Origin: CAVXXD01 sp963765625
Lineage (GTDB): Bacteria > Actinomycetota > Geothermincolia > Geothermincolales > Geothermincolaceae
DNA: 64,000 nt
Assembly: GCA_963765625.1 (NCBI GenBank)
Contig: CAVXXD010000010.1
Span: 310,001-374,000, forward strand
Direction of reading: 5' to 3'
Under the pieces are notes generated by a model. It was not told the origin of the DNA. It saw nothing but the letters and a program-made list of their open reading frames with translations, and searched no databases. Made by a program: the position numbers and the translations under genes. Shown piece after piece: positions 47,029 through 55,920 of the stretch (positions are counted from its first letter, which is position 1; every line of letters begins with the position of its first letter).

Positions 47029-48435
47029 ATGAACGGTGGAACCGAACAGGGGAAAGGCAGCGAGGCCGGGCATCCCGAGCCGGTTCCTTCCGAGTTGTTC
47101 ACCCGTGAGTATTTCACCACCGATTGCGAGGGGTACGATCTCTGGGACAAAGAAGGACTGGGGGTGCCCGCGCGCATCTCCGAGACCCTGGACGAAGCGG
47201 GTGACCTCGAGGGCAAGTGGCTGCTGGACATCGGCTGCGGACGGGGTGAGCTGGTCTGTGAAGCGGCATCACGGGGCGCCGTGGCCGTGGGCCTAGACTA
47301 CGCCGCTGCCGCCATCGAGATGGCCGAGGAACGCCGGGCGGCGCTGCCGCCGGGAGCGCGAGAACGAGTCAAGCTGGTCCGTTCCGACGCCAAGGAACTT
47401 CCCTTCCCCGACGCCAGCTTCGACGTAGTCAGCCTGGTGGACGTCTACGAGCACCTCCACGATTACGAACTGGAGTTCACGCTGGCCGAGGTCCGGAGGT
47501 TGCTGCGGCCGGGCGGATACCTGCTGGTCCACACCGGCCCCAACACCTGGTTCTACAAGTACGGGTACCCGCCGGTTCGCTGGCTGGGACGCAAGATCCT
47601 GAAGCGGGATTTTCCCGACGACATGCGCGGGGAATACGACCACGTCATGCACGTCAACGAACAGAACCCTCGCTCTCTCCGCCTCGGCCTGGAAAAAGCC
47701 GGTTTCACCGCACGGGTGGAGCCGCGCAGTTTCTTCCTGGACATCGACCCCAATGCCTGGGAGCGGCTGGCCATGCGCGTCCTCTTCGCTCCGCCCCAGG
47801 GGAAGATATTCTGCACCAGCCTGCTGGCGATAGCCAGGCCGGCCGAAGGCGGGCGCGAGCCGGTACTGCGCACCGGGCGCATGGCCCGGCTGCTGGCCCC
47901 GCCTCGCGGCTCCAGGGTGCTCCTGGCAGGAGAAGCCGAGGGCATGCTCGCCGCCATCTTCGCTTCCCTGCCGGACACCGAGGTTGCCAGGTGGGAACCG
48001 GCCGAAGGGCCCGGCACGGGCGTGCCGGTGCGCATTCCCTGGCCCGATGCTTCCTTTGACCGGGTCGGCTCGCAGTTCACCCTGGAGTACGTGGAGGACT
48101 GCAGCAGCCTGATGCGGGAGTGGTCCCGCGTGCTGCGCGAAGGCGGACGGCTGGCTCTCTGCGTGCGCAATCCCCTTTTCCACACCGACGACCGCTGGCC
48201 GCGGTCCCGCCCCCTCCACTTCCACTACGCACGGGACCTCAAGAGGATGGCGGCCGAAGCCGGCCTGGAGGTGAAAAGCGTCTCGACCCTGGTGCCCGAC
48301 CTCCGGCTGCCCCTCTTCTACCGCGGCGACCTCACTTTCAGCCTGCGCTTCGAGCGCCTTCCCTGGTTCCGCTCCCACGGCCGCCTTCTCTTCCTGTTGG
48401 CCGTCAAGCCGGCCCGGAGCGGAGGCGTGGGGTGA
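47029..48435 (+). CDS. Tandem methyltransferase-domain protein
   Basis: 468 residues with two methyltransferase folds. The first (about 60-280) has an intact SAM site: KWLLDIGCGRGELVCEAASRG, SDAKELPFPDASFDVVSLVDVYEHLHD, RRLLRPGGYLLVHTGPN. The second (about 290-465) has VLLAGEAEGMLAAIFASLP where the glycine-rich loop should be. It keeps the later PDASFDRVGSQFTLEYVED and VLREGGRLALCVRNP motifs. The second SAM site is therefore probably non-functional, or acts as a structural or acceptor-binding domain. Preceded by AGGAGGAAGAGG. The stop TGA overlaps the next gene's GTG. Confidence 0.85.
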   Translation: MNGGTEQGKGSEAGHPEPVPSELFTREYFTTDCEGYDLWDKEGLGVPARISETLDEAGDLEGKWLLDIGCGRGELVCEAASRGAVAVGLDYAAAAIEMAEERRAALPPGARERVKLVRSDAKELPFPDASFDVVSLVDVYEHLHDYELEFTLAEVRRLLRPGGYLLVHTGPNTWFYKYGYPPVRWLGRKILKRDFPDDMRGEYDHVMHVNEQNPRSLRLGLEKAGFTARVEPRSFFLDIDPNAWERLAMRVLFAPPQGKIFCTSLLAIARPAEGGREPVLRTGRMARLLAPPRGSRVLLAGEAEGMLAAIFASLPDTEVARWEPAEGPGTGVPVRIPWPDASFDRVGSQFTLEYVEDCSSLMREWSRVLREGGRLALCVRNPLFHTDDRWPRSRPLHFHYARDLKRMAAEAGLEVKSVSTLVPDLRLPLFYRGDLTFSLRFERLPWFRSHGRLLFLLAVKPARSGGVG

Positions 48436-49586
48436 GCGCGCCGCGCATCGGCCTGGACGGGCGGGGCCTGGGCAACTTCAACCGCACCCGGGGCATCGGC
48501 CAGTACACCACCCAGCTGCTCCGGGCACTGCTGGAGGTCAATGACCGCTACCAGCTGGTCCTGCTGGGGTACGGCCGGGCCGAAGACAGCCTGGGGCCGG
48601 AGCTGGCCGGGGAACTGGAGTGGCGCGAGATAGCCCTCCCGCCCCGCCCTTCCACCCTGACCCTCCCCCTGGAGCACCTCCTGCTGGCTCGGGCGGTGGG
48701 AGGAGCGGAGCTCTCGCTCTTTCACGCCATCGACCACAACCTCTCTCCCTGGCTTCCCGTCCCCACCCTGGTCACAGTGCACGACCTCATCCTCGAAGTG
48801 CTGCGCGGCCCCTATCTTGGGCCGACCGCCTGGTTGTGGATGCGCGCCCACCGCACGGCTGCGAGGCGGGCGAGGCGGGTCATCGCGGTTTCCGAGAGTA
48901 CCCGGCGAGACGTCGAGCGGGTCTGGTCCATCCCCCGGGAACGCATCACCGTGATCCACGAAGGGGTCGAGCTCCGCTTCCGGCCTCCGGGAGAAGAGGG
49001 CAAAGCCGTCTCGGCCCGCCTGGGCATAGACGGCCCTTACTTTCTCTACGTCGGTGGCTTCGACCCGCGCAAGAACCTCCACAACCTGCTGGCCGGATTC
49101 AAGCGGGCCCTGCGGCAGGAGGGAGGCCTGCGGCTGGTGCTGGCCGGAGACACCAGCGGGTTCAACGAATATTTACAAGATGAAATTATTGAGCTGGGGC
49201 TGGATGGCCGGGTCATCATGCCGGGATTCGTGGCGGCGGAGGACCTGCCCGCGCTCTACGGCAATGCCCTGGCCTTCACCTTCCTCTCCCTCTACGAGGG
49301 CTTCGGGCTGCCGCTGCTGGAAGCCATGGCCTGCGGTACGCCGGTACTGGCCGCCGGCAACTCCTCCATTCCCGAAGTCGCGGGCGATGCCGCCCTGTTG
49401 ACCGACCCCCTGGACCCCTCGGCCATAGGCCGCGACCTGCTCCGGCTGGCTACCGACGAAGGCCTGCGGCGTCAGTCGAGGGAAAAAGGGCTGGAACAGG
49501 CGGCCCGCTTCAGCTGGAAGGTTACCGCCAGCGGCGCCATGAGCCTCTACGACCGGGAGCTGGGCAAAGGGGGTGGCCCGGATTAA
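48432..49586 (+). CDS. Family 4 glycosyltransferase
   Basis: 384 residues from the GTG at 48432 (GGAGG upstream, GTGA overlap with the previous stop). N terminus IGLDGRGLGNFNRTRGIGQYTTQLLRALL; later VTVHDLILEVLRGPY, RVIAVSESTRRDVERVW, YVGGFDPRKNLHNLLAGFKRAL, NALAFTFLSLYEGFGLPLLEAMACGTPVLAAGNSSIPEVAGDAALLTDP. These are the GT-B retaining family 4 signatures (mannosyltransferase-like). All motifs are intact, unlike the left-arm copies. It adds a sugar to the repeat unit on the cytoplasmic face. Confidence 0.9.
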   Translation: MSAPRIGLDGRGLGNFNRTRGIGQYTTQLLRALLEVNDRYQLVLLGYGRAEDSLGPELAGELEWREIALPPRPSTLTLPLEHLLLARAVGGAELSLFHAIDHNLSPWLPVPTLVTVHDLILEVLRGPYLGPTAWLWMRAHRTAARRARRVIAVSESTRRDVERVWSIPRERITVIHEGVELRFRPPGEEGKAVSARLGIDGPYFLYVGGFDPRKNLHNLLAGFKRALRQEGGLRLVLAGDTSGFNEYLQDEIIELGLDGRVIMPGFVAAEDLPALYGNALAFTFLSLYEGFGLPLLEAMACGTPVLAAGNSSIPEVAGDAALLTDPLDPSAIGRDLLRLATDEGLRRQSREKGLEQAARFSWKVTASGAMSLYDRELGKGGGPD

Positions 49587-51156
49587 TGCCATAGCCGTCA
49601 GCGCCCGTGGTTCGCGTTGGGACTCCCGCACCTGGCAGTTCATCTTCCTGCTGGTGCTGGTAGCCATGGCCGCCGTGGTGGGACTGGCCTCCAGCGCCCT
49701 GCCGGTGAAGATCATTTTCGGCCTGCTGGCCGGGGCCATCACCTTCACCCTCATCTACCGCAACCTCTACTTCGGCATCTGCCTCTTCCTGGTGTTCAAC
49801 CTGACCCTGCCACAAGCCGGCCCCGGTCTGGACCTGGGCTACCAGGTGGCAGTGACGGGAGAGACGCGCGGCCTCCACTTCAACATCCACGAGATCGTCA
49901 TGACCATGGTGCTGATCGCCTGGCTCATCCAGGTCGCCATGGGCAAGAAAGAGATCCGCCAGCGCAACCCCATCATCGTTCCCGTCATCGCCTACGTGCT
50001 CGCCAACATCCTGTCCTGCTTCGTCGGCGCCATCAACGGCGGCTCCTTCCTGGTGATGTCCTTCCGTTTCGTGCGCGTGGTCTTCTTCGTCTACATCGTC
50101 TTCATCATGATCAACAACATCCTCACCAAGGAGCAGCTGAAACAGATCGTCCTGATCATCCTGATCTGTTCCACCCTGGTGGCCGGTTTCGGCATCGCCC
50201 AGAAATTCATCGGCCAGGCCAATGCCGAGAAGATCGCCAAACAGGTCTTCAGTAAGATGGGAGTGCCGGACAGCGTCAACTACGTGGCCGGGGAGGGGGA
50301 AGGGCAGGCCTACCGGATCAACTCCACTTTTCTCCACCCCAACGTGCTGGGGGCCTACAACGTGCTGGTCCTGCCGCTCTTCGTCAGCCTGCTCTGGGCT
50401 TTCCGGAAGAAGTGGCAGCGCCTGCTCCTGCTGTGCGGGCTGGGGATAAACCTGGGGTCACTCTACCTGACCGGGTCGCGCGCGGCCTGGATCGCCCTGG
50501 GGCTGATCATCTTCATCTACGCCATCTTCTCCATCTTCGACGGAAGGATGGTGCTGCTGGCCGTAGCCGTGCTGATGGTTATATTGATCCTGTTCGTGTT
50601 GATCAGCCCACCCGAGTTCATCAAGACCAGGACCCAGTCGTTCTCCGCCCAGGAAGCGGCTAAGGCGCGCATGTCCCAATACCGCTTCGCCCTCGATTTC
50701 TTCATGGAAAACCCCATCTTCGGGGTGGGCATGGGCATGGAGGGGGAGAGGATCGAGACCAACAACATCCGGGAACAGTGGGCGGCGGTGGAGAACGCCT
50801 TCCTGACCCTGGCCGTCTCCCACGGCCTGGTGGGGCTGACCTGTTTTCTCCTGGTGTTCGTCGTCTTCTGGGGTATGCTCTTCTTCGTCCGGGCGGGGTC
50901 GAAAAAAGATCCCTTCCTCCGGTTCACCGGCGAGGCGCTGATCCTGGGGATGGTGGGGGTCTTTATTTCCAGCATGTTCGGGGCCTGGCTCCTCTTCGCC
51001 ATCCCCATGGTCACCTTGTTCTGGTTTTTCATCGGTTTCGGAGCCAGCGTCTACAACGTCTTCCAGCGCGACGTGGAGGGGATCGATACGGCTTCCCATA
51101 AAGCGGGAGAAGAAGCCCCGGGCGAATCCGGGGTAGGGGAACCGGTACCGGTCTGA
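49573..51156 (+). CDS. O-antigen ligase/polymerase-like membrane protein
   Basis: 527 residues with about 11 membrane helices. The Wzy_C/O-antigen-ligase signature region is present: INSTFLHPNVLGAYNVLVLPLFVSLL, LTGSRAAWIALGLIIFI, and the extracellular loop with FFMENPIFGVGMGMEG and VENAFLTLAVSHGLVGL. These proteins polymerise the flipped repeat unit or ligate the glycan to a surface acceptor. Polymerase and ligase cannot be told apart from sequence. The GTG start overlaps the previous gene by 14 bp. The C-terminal tail is hydrophilic. Confidence 0.87.
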   Translation: MARINAIAVSARGSRWDSRTWQFIFLLVLVAMAAVVGLASSALPVKIIFGLLAGAITFTLIYRNLYFGICLFLVFNLTLPQAGPGLDLGYQVAVTGETRGLHFNIHEIVMTMVLIAWLIQVAMGKKEIRQRNPIIVPVIAYVLANILSCFVGAINGGSFLVMSFRFVRVVFFVYIVFIMINNILTKEQLKQIVLIILICSTLVAGFGIAQKFIGQANAEKIAKQVFSKMGVPDSVNYVAGEGEGQAYRINSTFLHPNVLGAYNVLVLPLFVSLLWAFRKKWQRLLLLCGLGINLGSLYLTGSRAAWIALGLIIFIYAIFSIFDGRMVLLAVAVLMVILILFVLISPPEFIKTRTQSFSAQEAAKARMSQYRFALDFFMENPIFGVGMGMEGERIETNNIREQWAAVENAFLTLAVSHGLVGLTCFLLVFVVFWGMLFFVRAGSKKDPFLRFTGEALILGMVGVFISSMFGAWLLFAIPMVTLFWFFIGFGASVYNVFQRDVEGIDTASHKAGEEAPGESGVGEPVPV

Positions 51157-51161
51157 TAACG

Positions 51162-51167
51162 TATAAT
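51162..51167 (+). promoter_or_regulatory. Possible internal promoter -10 before rmlD
   Basis: Perfect TATAAT in the 56-bp gap before the RmlD-like gene. No TGn extension and no convincing -35, so it may be chance. Confidence 0.3.
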
Positions 51168-51212
51168 CTTTGTAGAGAGTTATTTTGAGGTAAAAGGACG
51201 CGACGGAAAGGG

Positions 51213-52112
51213 ATGCGAGTGGCGATGCGGGTAGTGATCTGCGGGGCGAAGGGACAGCTGGGTTCGGAACTGGTCGATCTCTACCGGGCACGCGGAGACG
51301 AGGTGCTCGGTTTCGACCTGGACCTGGACATCACCCTCTACGACGTGGTGATGGAGCGCATCCCCGTCTTAAAGCCGGATCTGCTCATCAACTCCGCCGC
51401 CCACGTGGACGCGGACGCGGCCGAGAGCAACCCCGAGCTGTCCTACCGGGTCAACTTCACCGGCACCCAGAACCTGGCCCTGGCGGCGCGGCGGGCCGGC
51501 TGCCCCCTGGTCTTCCTCAGTTCCGACTACGTCTTCGACGGCTTCAAGGGCGAGGCTTACAACGAGTTCGACGAACCCCATCCGCGGGGCGTCTACGCAC
51601 GGGCCAAGGTGGCGGCGGAATGCTACATCCCCGGCATAGTGCCGGAGCACTACATCTTCCGCACCCAGTGGCTGTTCGGGAAATACGGACGCCGCAACTT
51701 CGTCAAGAGCATCATCAAGGGGGCGAAGACGCGGGGCAGCCTGCGCGTAGTCACCGATGAGGTGGGGACCCCCACCGGCGCCGGCGACCTGGCGGAGATA
51801 ATCGCGCGCACCGCCGACTCCGGCAAGTTCGGCCTTTACCACGCCACCAACAGCGGCGCCTGTTCGCGCTACCAGTTCACCCGGGAGATACTGGAGATGG
51901 CCGGCCTGGGCGGCGTTCCGGTGGAACCCACCACCCACGCCGAGTTCGGGCTGCCCTGCCCCCGGCCGGAGTACTCCCCCCTGGACAACATGCGCCTGCG
52001 GCTGCAGGGCTTCCCTCCCTCCCGCCACTACCGTGAGCCTCTGCGCGAATACGTCGACTGGCTGACGGCCGACGAGAGCCGGCTGGAGACCGGGGAGGTG
52101 AAGGAGGGGTGA
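51213..52112 (+). CDS. rfbD: dTDP-4-dehydrorhamnose reductase-like protein (RmlD)
   Basis: 299 residues. Rossmann motif VVICGAKGQLGSELVDLYRARG, then LDITLYDVV, LINSAAHVDADAAESNPELSYRVNFTGTQNLA, FLSSDYVFDGFKGEAYNEFD, active-site YARAK (YxxxK) and FRTQWLFGKYGRRNFVKSI. These are RmlD signatures for the last step of dTDP-L-rhamnose synthesis. RmlA, B and C are not in the window, so the other steps would have to be elsewhere. The start at 51213 (GGAAAG close upstream) or 51225 cannot be resolved. It ends overlapping the next gene (GTGA). Confidence 0.87.
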   Translation: MRVAMRVVICGAKGQLGSELVDLYRARGDEVLGFDLDLDITLYDVVMERIPVLKPDLLINSAAHVDADAAESNPELSYRVNFTGTQNLALAARRAGCPLVFLSSDYVFDGFKGEAYNEFDEPHPRGVYARAKVAAECYIPGIVPEHYIFRTQWLFGKYGRRNFVKSIIKGAKTRGSLRVVTDEVGTPTGAGDLAEIIARTADSGKFGLYHATNSGACSRYQFTREILEMAGLGGVPVEPTTHAEFGLPCPRPEYSPLDNMRLRLQGFPPSRHYREPLREYVDWLTADESRLETGEVKEG

Positions 52113-52804
52113 ACAGGTTATCCCTCTGGTGGCGCGGCTTGAGCCGCAAAACACGGCTGGCCCTGACCGTGGGCGCGGGCGCGCTGGCCGCACTGATAGC
52201 GGCCGTGATCGTATATTTCACTTTCCTGGCCCCGAACATGGTGGAAGTGCGCACCGGCACCATCGTCTACGACCCCGTGGACGGCCACGTCTGGGAAGAC
52301 GACACCGAAACCCTGATGGTGAGCGAGGACGAGGCGGGCAACTACACCGTGGTGCGCATTCAGAAGCTCAGCGAGGAACACGCGGCCATCAAGGCGGCGG
52401 AGGAGGAAGCCGCCCGCAAACAGGCGGAGGAACTGGCGAACGCCACAGGATACCAGGCCATCTCGGGAGGATTGACCGAAGAGGACATGGCCAACATGGC
52501 GCGGCTGCAGAGAGATCTCACGGCTATGGGCGAAGGCTTGATCACCGGCCTGGAGATGGTCAACCAGCTCTACGAGACCCGCAACGTCATGGCAAGCTAC
52601 CGCGACCAGGCCGCGGCCACCACCGTACCGCCGGAACTGCAGGATTTGAAGAACCAGATGATCCACGTCTTCGACCTCTACATCGCGGGTATAGACAGCT
52701 TCATCGACTACGCCGCCAGCATGGACCCGGCATCCCTGGCACAGGGGCAGGCTTACCTCGACGAAGCCACGTCCATCATCCAGAACAGCATTCCCCAGCA
52801 GTAG
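52109..52804 (+). CDS. Membrane-anchored protein of unknown function
   Basis: 231 residues. A basic N terminus and one membrane helix (about 18-42) are followed by a soluble, mostly helical domain. That domain includes an Ala/Glu-rich coiled coil (EEHAAIKAAEEEAARKQAEELA) and a last part (LQDLKNQMIHVFDLYIAGIDSFIDYAASM) suggesting a helical bundle. It is probably exposed outside the membrane. No family recognised. The GTG start overlaps the rmlD stop, with AAGGAGGGG upstream. Its position inside the polysaccharide operon suggests an assembly or anchoring accessory. Confidence 0.8.
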   Translation: MNRLSLWWRGLSRKTRLALTVGAGALAALIAAVIVYFTFLAPNMVEVRTGTIVYDPVDGHVWEDDTETLMVSEDEAGNYTVVRIQKLSEEHAAIKAAEEEAARKQAEELANATGYQAISGGLTEEDMANMARLQRDLTAMGEGLITGLEMVNQLYETRNVMASYRDQAAATTVPPELQDLKNQMIHVFDLYIAGIDSFIDYAASMDPASLAQGQAYLDEATSIIQNSIPQQ

Positions 52805-52805
52805 G

Positions 52806-53801
52806 ATGGCGCCCATGACCAGCGAAAGAAAAGCCGGCGAGCGCTCTCCTCTCTTCTTCAAGACCCTCGACCTGATCATGGTCGGCGCCTTCCACGCCAG
52901 CCGCAAGATGGTCCAGTTGATGCCGCCCCGCCTGGTCTACGACCTTGCCTCCGCCATCGGCCTGGCCGGCCTGCTGGCGCGGCCGCGCGCCCGGCGGAAG
53001 CTGCTGGCCACCATCGGCGAAGTTTTCCCGGGCATAAGCAGGCAGAAGGCGGCCCGCATCGCCCTGGGCTCGGCCTCGATGTTCTTCAAGCCCATGCCGG
53101 CCTTCTTCCTCTTCGGGAGATACAAGGAACGCTGCATGGCGGAGCTGGAGGTGGAGGGCCTGCATCACCTGGAAGAAGCGGACGCCCGGGGCAAGGGCGT
53201 GCTGATACTCTGCACCCATGTCGGACCCTTCGTTTTGACGGAACCGACCATGTGCAGCCTCGGGTATGCCTACACCCCCGTCACCTACAAGGCTGACTCC
53301 ACCCCCTTGCCGCGCTACCTGTCGGCCTTGCACAACTACGCGGCCGGCCTGGGAGTGGACCCGGAGTTGCCGGTGATCTTCCCGGGCGACGACGCCTCGC
53401 GGCAGATAACCGGTCATCTGGCCAAAGGCAGACGGGTGGGCATCACCATCGACGCCCCCGGCACCAGCGTGCTGGACTTCTTCGACCGCCCAGCCAGCCT
53501 GGGCACGGGCATGGCCCACTTCGCCCGCGTAACCGGAGCGGCCATCTTGCCCGTGGTCCTGCTAGACCGGGGCGGGGGGATCAAGCGGCGCCTGATCGTC
53601 TACCCGCCCCTCGTCTACGAGCTGACTGGGGACAAGCAGGCCGACACCGCGGCGATAATGCGAGAGGTGGTGGCAGCCGGGGAGCGGCAGATACGCGAAG
53701 CGCCCGGCCAGTGGCTGAGCTGGTTCGGCCTGCGCGGCATGTGGGAGAGGGGCGAGCAGTTGGTAAGCGAGCGCGAGAATAAGGAAGCAGAAACGCGGTG
53801 A
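52806..53801 (+). CDS. LPLAT/LpxL-type acyltransferase (tandem copy 1)
   Basis: 331 residues. It resembles the lysophospholipid/lipid A (HtrB, PatA-like) acyltransferases: a hydrophobic N-terminal helix, GKGVLILCTHVGPF (catalytic His near 138), TYKADSTPLPRYLSALHNY, KGRRVGITIDAPGTSVLDFFDRPASLGTGMAHFARVTGA and a final RQIREAPGQWLSWFGLRGMW. The usual HX4(D/E) acid is absent: the fifth residue after His is Val. It shares about half its residues with the next gene. In an actinobacterial context an acyl transfer to a glycolipid anchor is more likely than lipid A. The ATG at 52806 or 52815 is possible. Confidence 0.83.
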   Translation: MAPMTSERKAGERSPLFFKTLDLIMVGAFHASRKMVQLMPPRLVYDLASAIGLAGLLARPRARRKLLATIGEVFPGISRQKAARIALGSASMFFKPMPAFFLFGRYKERCMAELEVEGLHHLEEADARGKGVLILCTHVGPFVLTEPTMCSLGYAYTPVTYKADSTPLPRYLSALHNYAAGLGVDPELPVIFPGDDASRQITGHLAKGRRVGITIDAPGTSVLDFFDRPASLGTGMAHFARVTGAAILPVVLLDRGGGIKRRLIVYPPLVYELTGDKQADTAAIMREVVAAGERQIREAPGQWLSWFGLRGMWERGEQLVSERENKEAETR

Positions 53802-54760
53802 AAGAAGGCGAACGTTCTCCCCTGTTCTTCAAGTTTTTAGACCTCTTCATGGTCGGCGCCTTCCATGCCAGCCGCGGGGTGGTTCAGCTGATGCCGCCCG
53901 GGATGGCTTACGCCCTGGCCGAATCGACCGCCCTGGCGGCCCTGGCGGCGCGGCCGGGCGCGCGGCGGCGCCTGATCGCCGTCATCCGGGAAGCCCTGCC
54001 GGAAGTCTGCGACGGCCGGGAAGCCTGGCGCATAGCGCTGGGGGCGACTTCCATGTTCTTCAAGCCCATCCCCATGTTCTTCCTCTACGGCAAACACAAG
54101 CAACGTTACCTGGAAAACCTGGTGGTGGAAGGTAAGCATAACCTGGAAGAAGCGGAAACCCGGGGCAAAGGGGTGCTCATACTCTACACCCACCTCGGCG
54201 CGTTCTCGCTGCTGGTCCAGGTGATGGCCAACATCGGCCTGAAATTCACCCCCATCACCTACACGGCCGAATCCACTCCTATGCCGCGTTACCTGCGGGC
54301 CATGCAGTGGTACGGGGCAAGCCTGGGATGCGACCCCGAAGCGCCCGCCATCTTCGCGGGGAATGACGCTTCCCGCCAGGTGCGGGAGCACCTGGCCAAA
54401 GCAGGGCGGGTGGGCATCACCGTCGACGCGCCGGGCTCCAGCGTGGTGGGTTTCTTCGGGCATCCGGCCGGCCTGGGCAGCGGCATCGCTCATTTCTCCC
54501 GGGACACCGGGGCGCCCATCGTGCCTGTTGCCCTGTTCGACACCGCCGGCGGCTTCTCCCGCCGCCTGGTGTTCTATCCCCCCATCTACGGCGAGGCCAC
54601 CGGGGACAAGGACGGCGACATCGCCGCCATCATGCAGAAAGCAGCGGCGGCGGGTGAGAGGCAGATCCGCGAGGAGCCCAGGCAGTGGTTGAGCTGGTAC
54701 GGCTTGCGCGGCATGTGGGAACGGGGAGAGAAGAAGAAAGGTGGGAGCGCGGAAGCATGA
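53798..54760 (+). CDS. LPLAT/LpxL-type acyltransferase (tandem copy 2)
   Basis: 320 residues, a tandem duplicate of the preceding gene (GERSPLFFK, VGAFHASR, VQLMPP, SMFFKP, WLSWYGLRGMWERGE shared). The active-site region is GKGVLILYTHLGAFSLL (His near 132); again no acidic residue at His+5. GRVGITVDAPGSSVVGFFGHPAGLGSGIAHFSRDTGAPIVPVALF corresponds to the later blocks of the family. The GTG start overlaps the previous TGA, and AGGAAG lies upstream. Predicted to acylate a membrane-associated glycolipid or carrier, working in series with copy 1. Confidence 0.83.
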   Translation: MKEGERSPLFFKFLDLFMVGAFHASRGVVQLMPPGMAYALAESTALAALAARPGARRRLIAVIREALPEVCDGREAWRIALGATSMFFKPIPMFFLYGKHKQRYLENLVVEGKHNLEEAETRGKGVLILYTHLGAFSLLVQVMANIGLKFTPITYTAESTPMPRYLRAMQWYGASLGCDPEAPAIFAGNDASRQVREHLAKAGRVGITVDAPGSSVVGFFGHPAGLGSGIAHFSRDTGAPIVPVALFDTAGGFSRRLVFYPPIYGEATGDKDGDIAAIMQKAAAAGERQIREEPRQWLSWYGLRGMWERGEKKKGGSAEA

Positions 54761-55752
54761 CGGCTCGGAAAGATCTGATCATACTGTGCCCGGCCTGCCG
54801 GGAGCCTCTCACCGGCGGGCTTCTCTTCACGAGCGGCGTGGAGGACGGTGGCTTGCGCTGCAGCGCCTGCGGGCGGGAGGTGCCCTTGATCGACGGACTG
54901 CCCGACCTCACCCCACCCGGCACCGGCGACCTGAAGATGCAGGAGCGGGAGCACTACACCGAGCAGATCGACTATTACCTGGACATGCACGCCACCTGGA
55001 ATCGCAGCCCTTTCTACCGCCACTACCACGACGCCTTCCTCGGCCGCCTGAAGGGCCTGGGCCGCGGTTCCCGCGTACTGGAACTGGGGTGCGGGTTGGG
55101 CAACGACGGCCTGGAGCTACTGCGGGCCGGCCTGGAAGTAGTGGCCACGGACATCGCCCCGGGCCACCTGGCTGAGGCCCGGCGCCTGCACCGTGAGGCC
55201 GGTTGCGAGGACGGCTGCGCCCACCTGCTGGTGGACGCGGAGAACCTCCCCTTCGCAGACGGCTCCTTCGACGGGGTGCTGCTGGTGGCGGCCCTGCACC
55301 ACCTCCCCGACCCGGGGCGGGCCCTGCGCGAAGCCCACCGGGTGCTCAAGCCGGGTGGCCTGCTGGCCCTGGGGACCGAGCCCAACACCTGGCAGAGCCA
55401 CACCATCTACCCCGCCGGCAAGTTCGTGCTCCATGGCGCCCTGCGCCTGCTGGGCAGGTACGAAGGACGGCCCGACCACGTCTCCGAAGCCGACAAACTG
55501 ACCGAGGGTTTCTCAGGGCGGGAGCTGGAGGACCTGCTGGCCGACGCGGGCTTTTCCCGGCGGGAGCTGGAGCCGGCCGGCTACCTCTCGGCCGCCGTCT
55601 TCTTCGCCTCCACCGAGCTCTCCGAGCTTCTCCCCCGCCCTGTCCGCCTCTTCCCCCTTGAGGGTCTCTTCCTGCCGGTGGACGGGGTGCTGGGCCGCCT
55701 GCCCCTGCTGCGGCACTACCCCTGGCACTGGAACGCCTACGCCTTCGCGTGA
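54757..55752 (+). CDS. Methyltransferase with N-terminal Trm112-like zinc ribbon
   Basis: 331 residues from the ATG at 54757, which overlaps the previous stop (ATGA). The N terminus is a zinc ribbon with CPACREPL and CSACGREVPLIDGLPDL. The methyltransferase domain follows: SRVLELGCGLGNDGLELLRAGLEVVATDIA, VDAENLPFADGSFDGVLLVAALHHLPDP and HRVLKPGGLLALGTEPN. A hydrophobic C-terminal segment (VRLFPLEGLFLPVDGVLGRLPLLRHYPWHW) suggests contact with a lipid-linked substrate. Last gene of the right operon. Such ribbon-methyltransferase fusions are frequent in polysaccharide loci. Confidence 0.87.
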   Translation: MTARKDLIILCPACREPLTGGLLFTSGVEDGGLRCSACGREVPLIDGLPDLTPPGTGDLKMQEREHYTEQIDYYLDMHATWNRSPFYRHYHDAFLGRLKGLGRGSRVLELGCGLGNDGLELLRAGLEVVATDIAPGHLAEARRLHREAGCEDGCAHLLVDAENLPFADGSFDGVLLVAALHHLPDPGRALREAHRVLKPGGLLALGTEPNTWQSHTIYPAGKFVLHGALRLLGRYEGRPDHVSEADKLTEGFSGRELEDLLADAGFSRRELEPAGYLSAAVFFASTELSELLPRPVRLFPLEGLFLPVDGVLGRLPLLRHYPWHWNAYAFA

Positions 55753-55870
55753 CTAGACGAAGTATTTCGATAATACGCGGCTCTGCTTGGCCTTCATCTT
55801 TTCCCCTCGGTTGCCGATAGCAGCAAAAGAAGCTCTCAGGCCGCCGGACGCGGGAAATAGCGGCCGTGAA

Positions 55871-55879
55871 TGGTAGAAT
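55871..55879 (+). promoter_or_regulatory. Extended -10 promoter upstream of zinc-ribbon copy 2
   Basis: TGG followed by TAGAAT; predicted start near 55886, 35 bp before the ATG at 55921. No -35. Confidence 0.45.
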
Positions 55880-55920
55880 ACCCGTAAGGAAAACGTCCGC
55901 GAAGGGGGGTCAGGCGCGCG

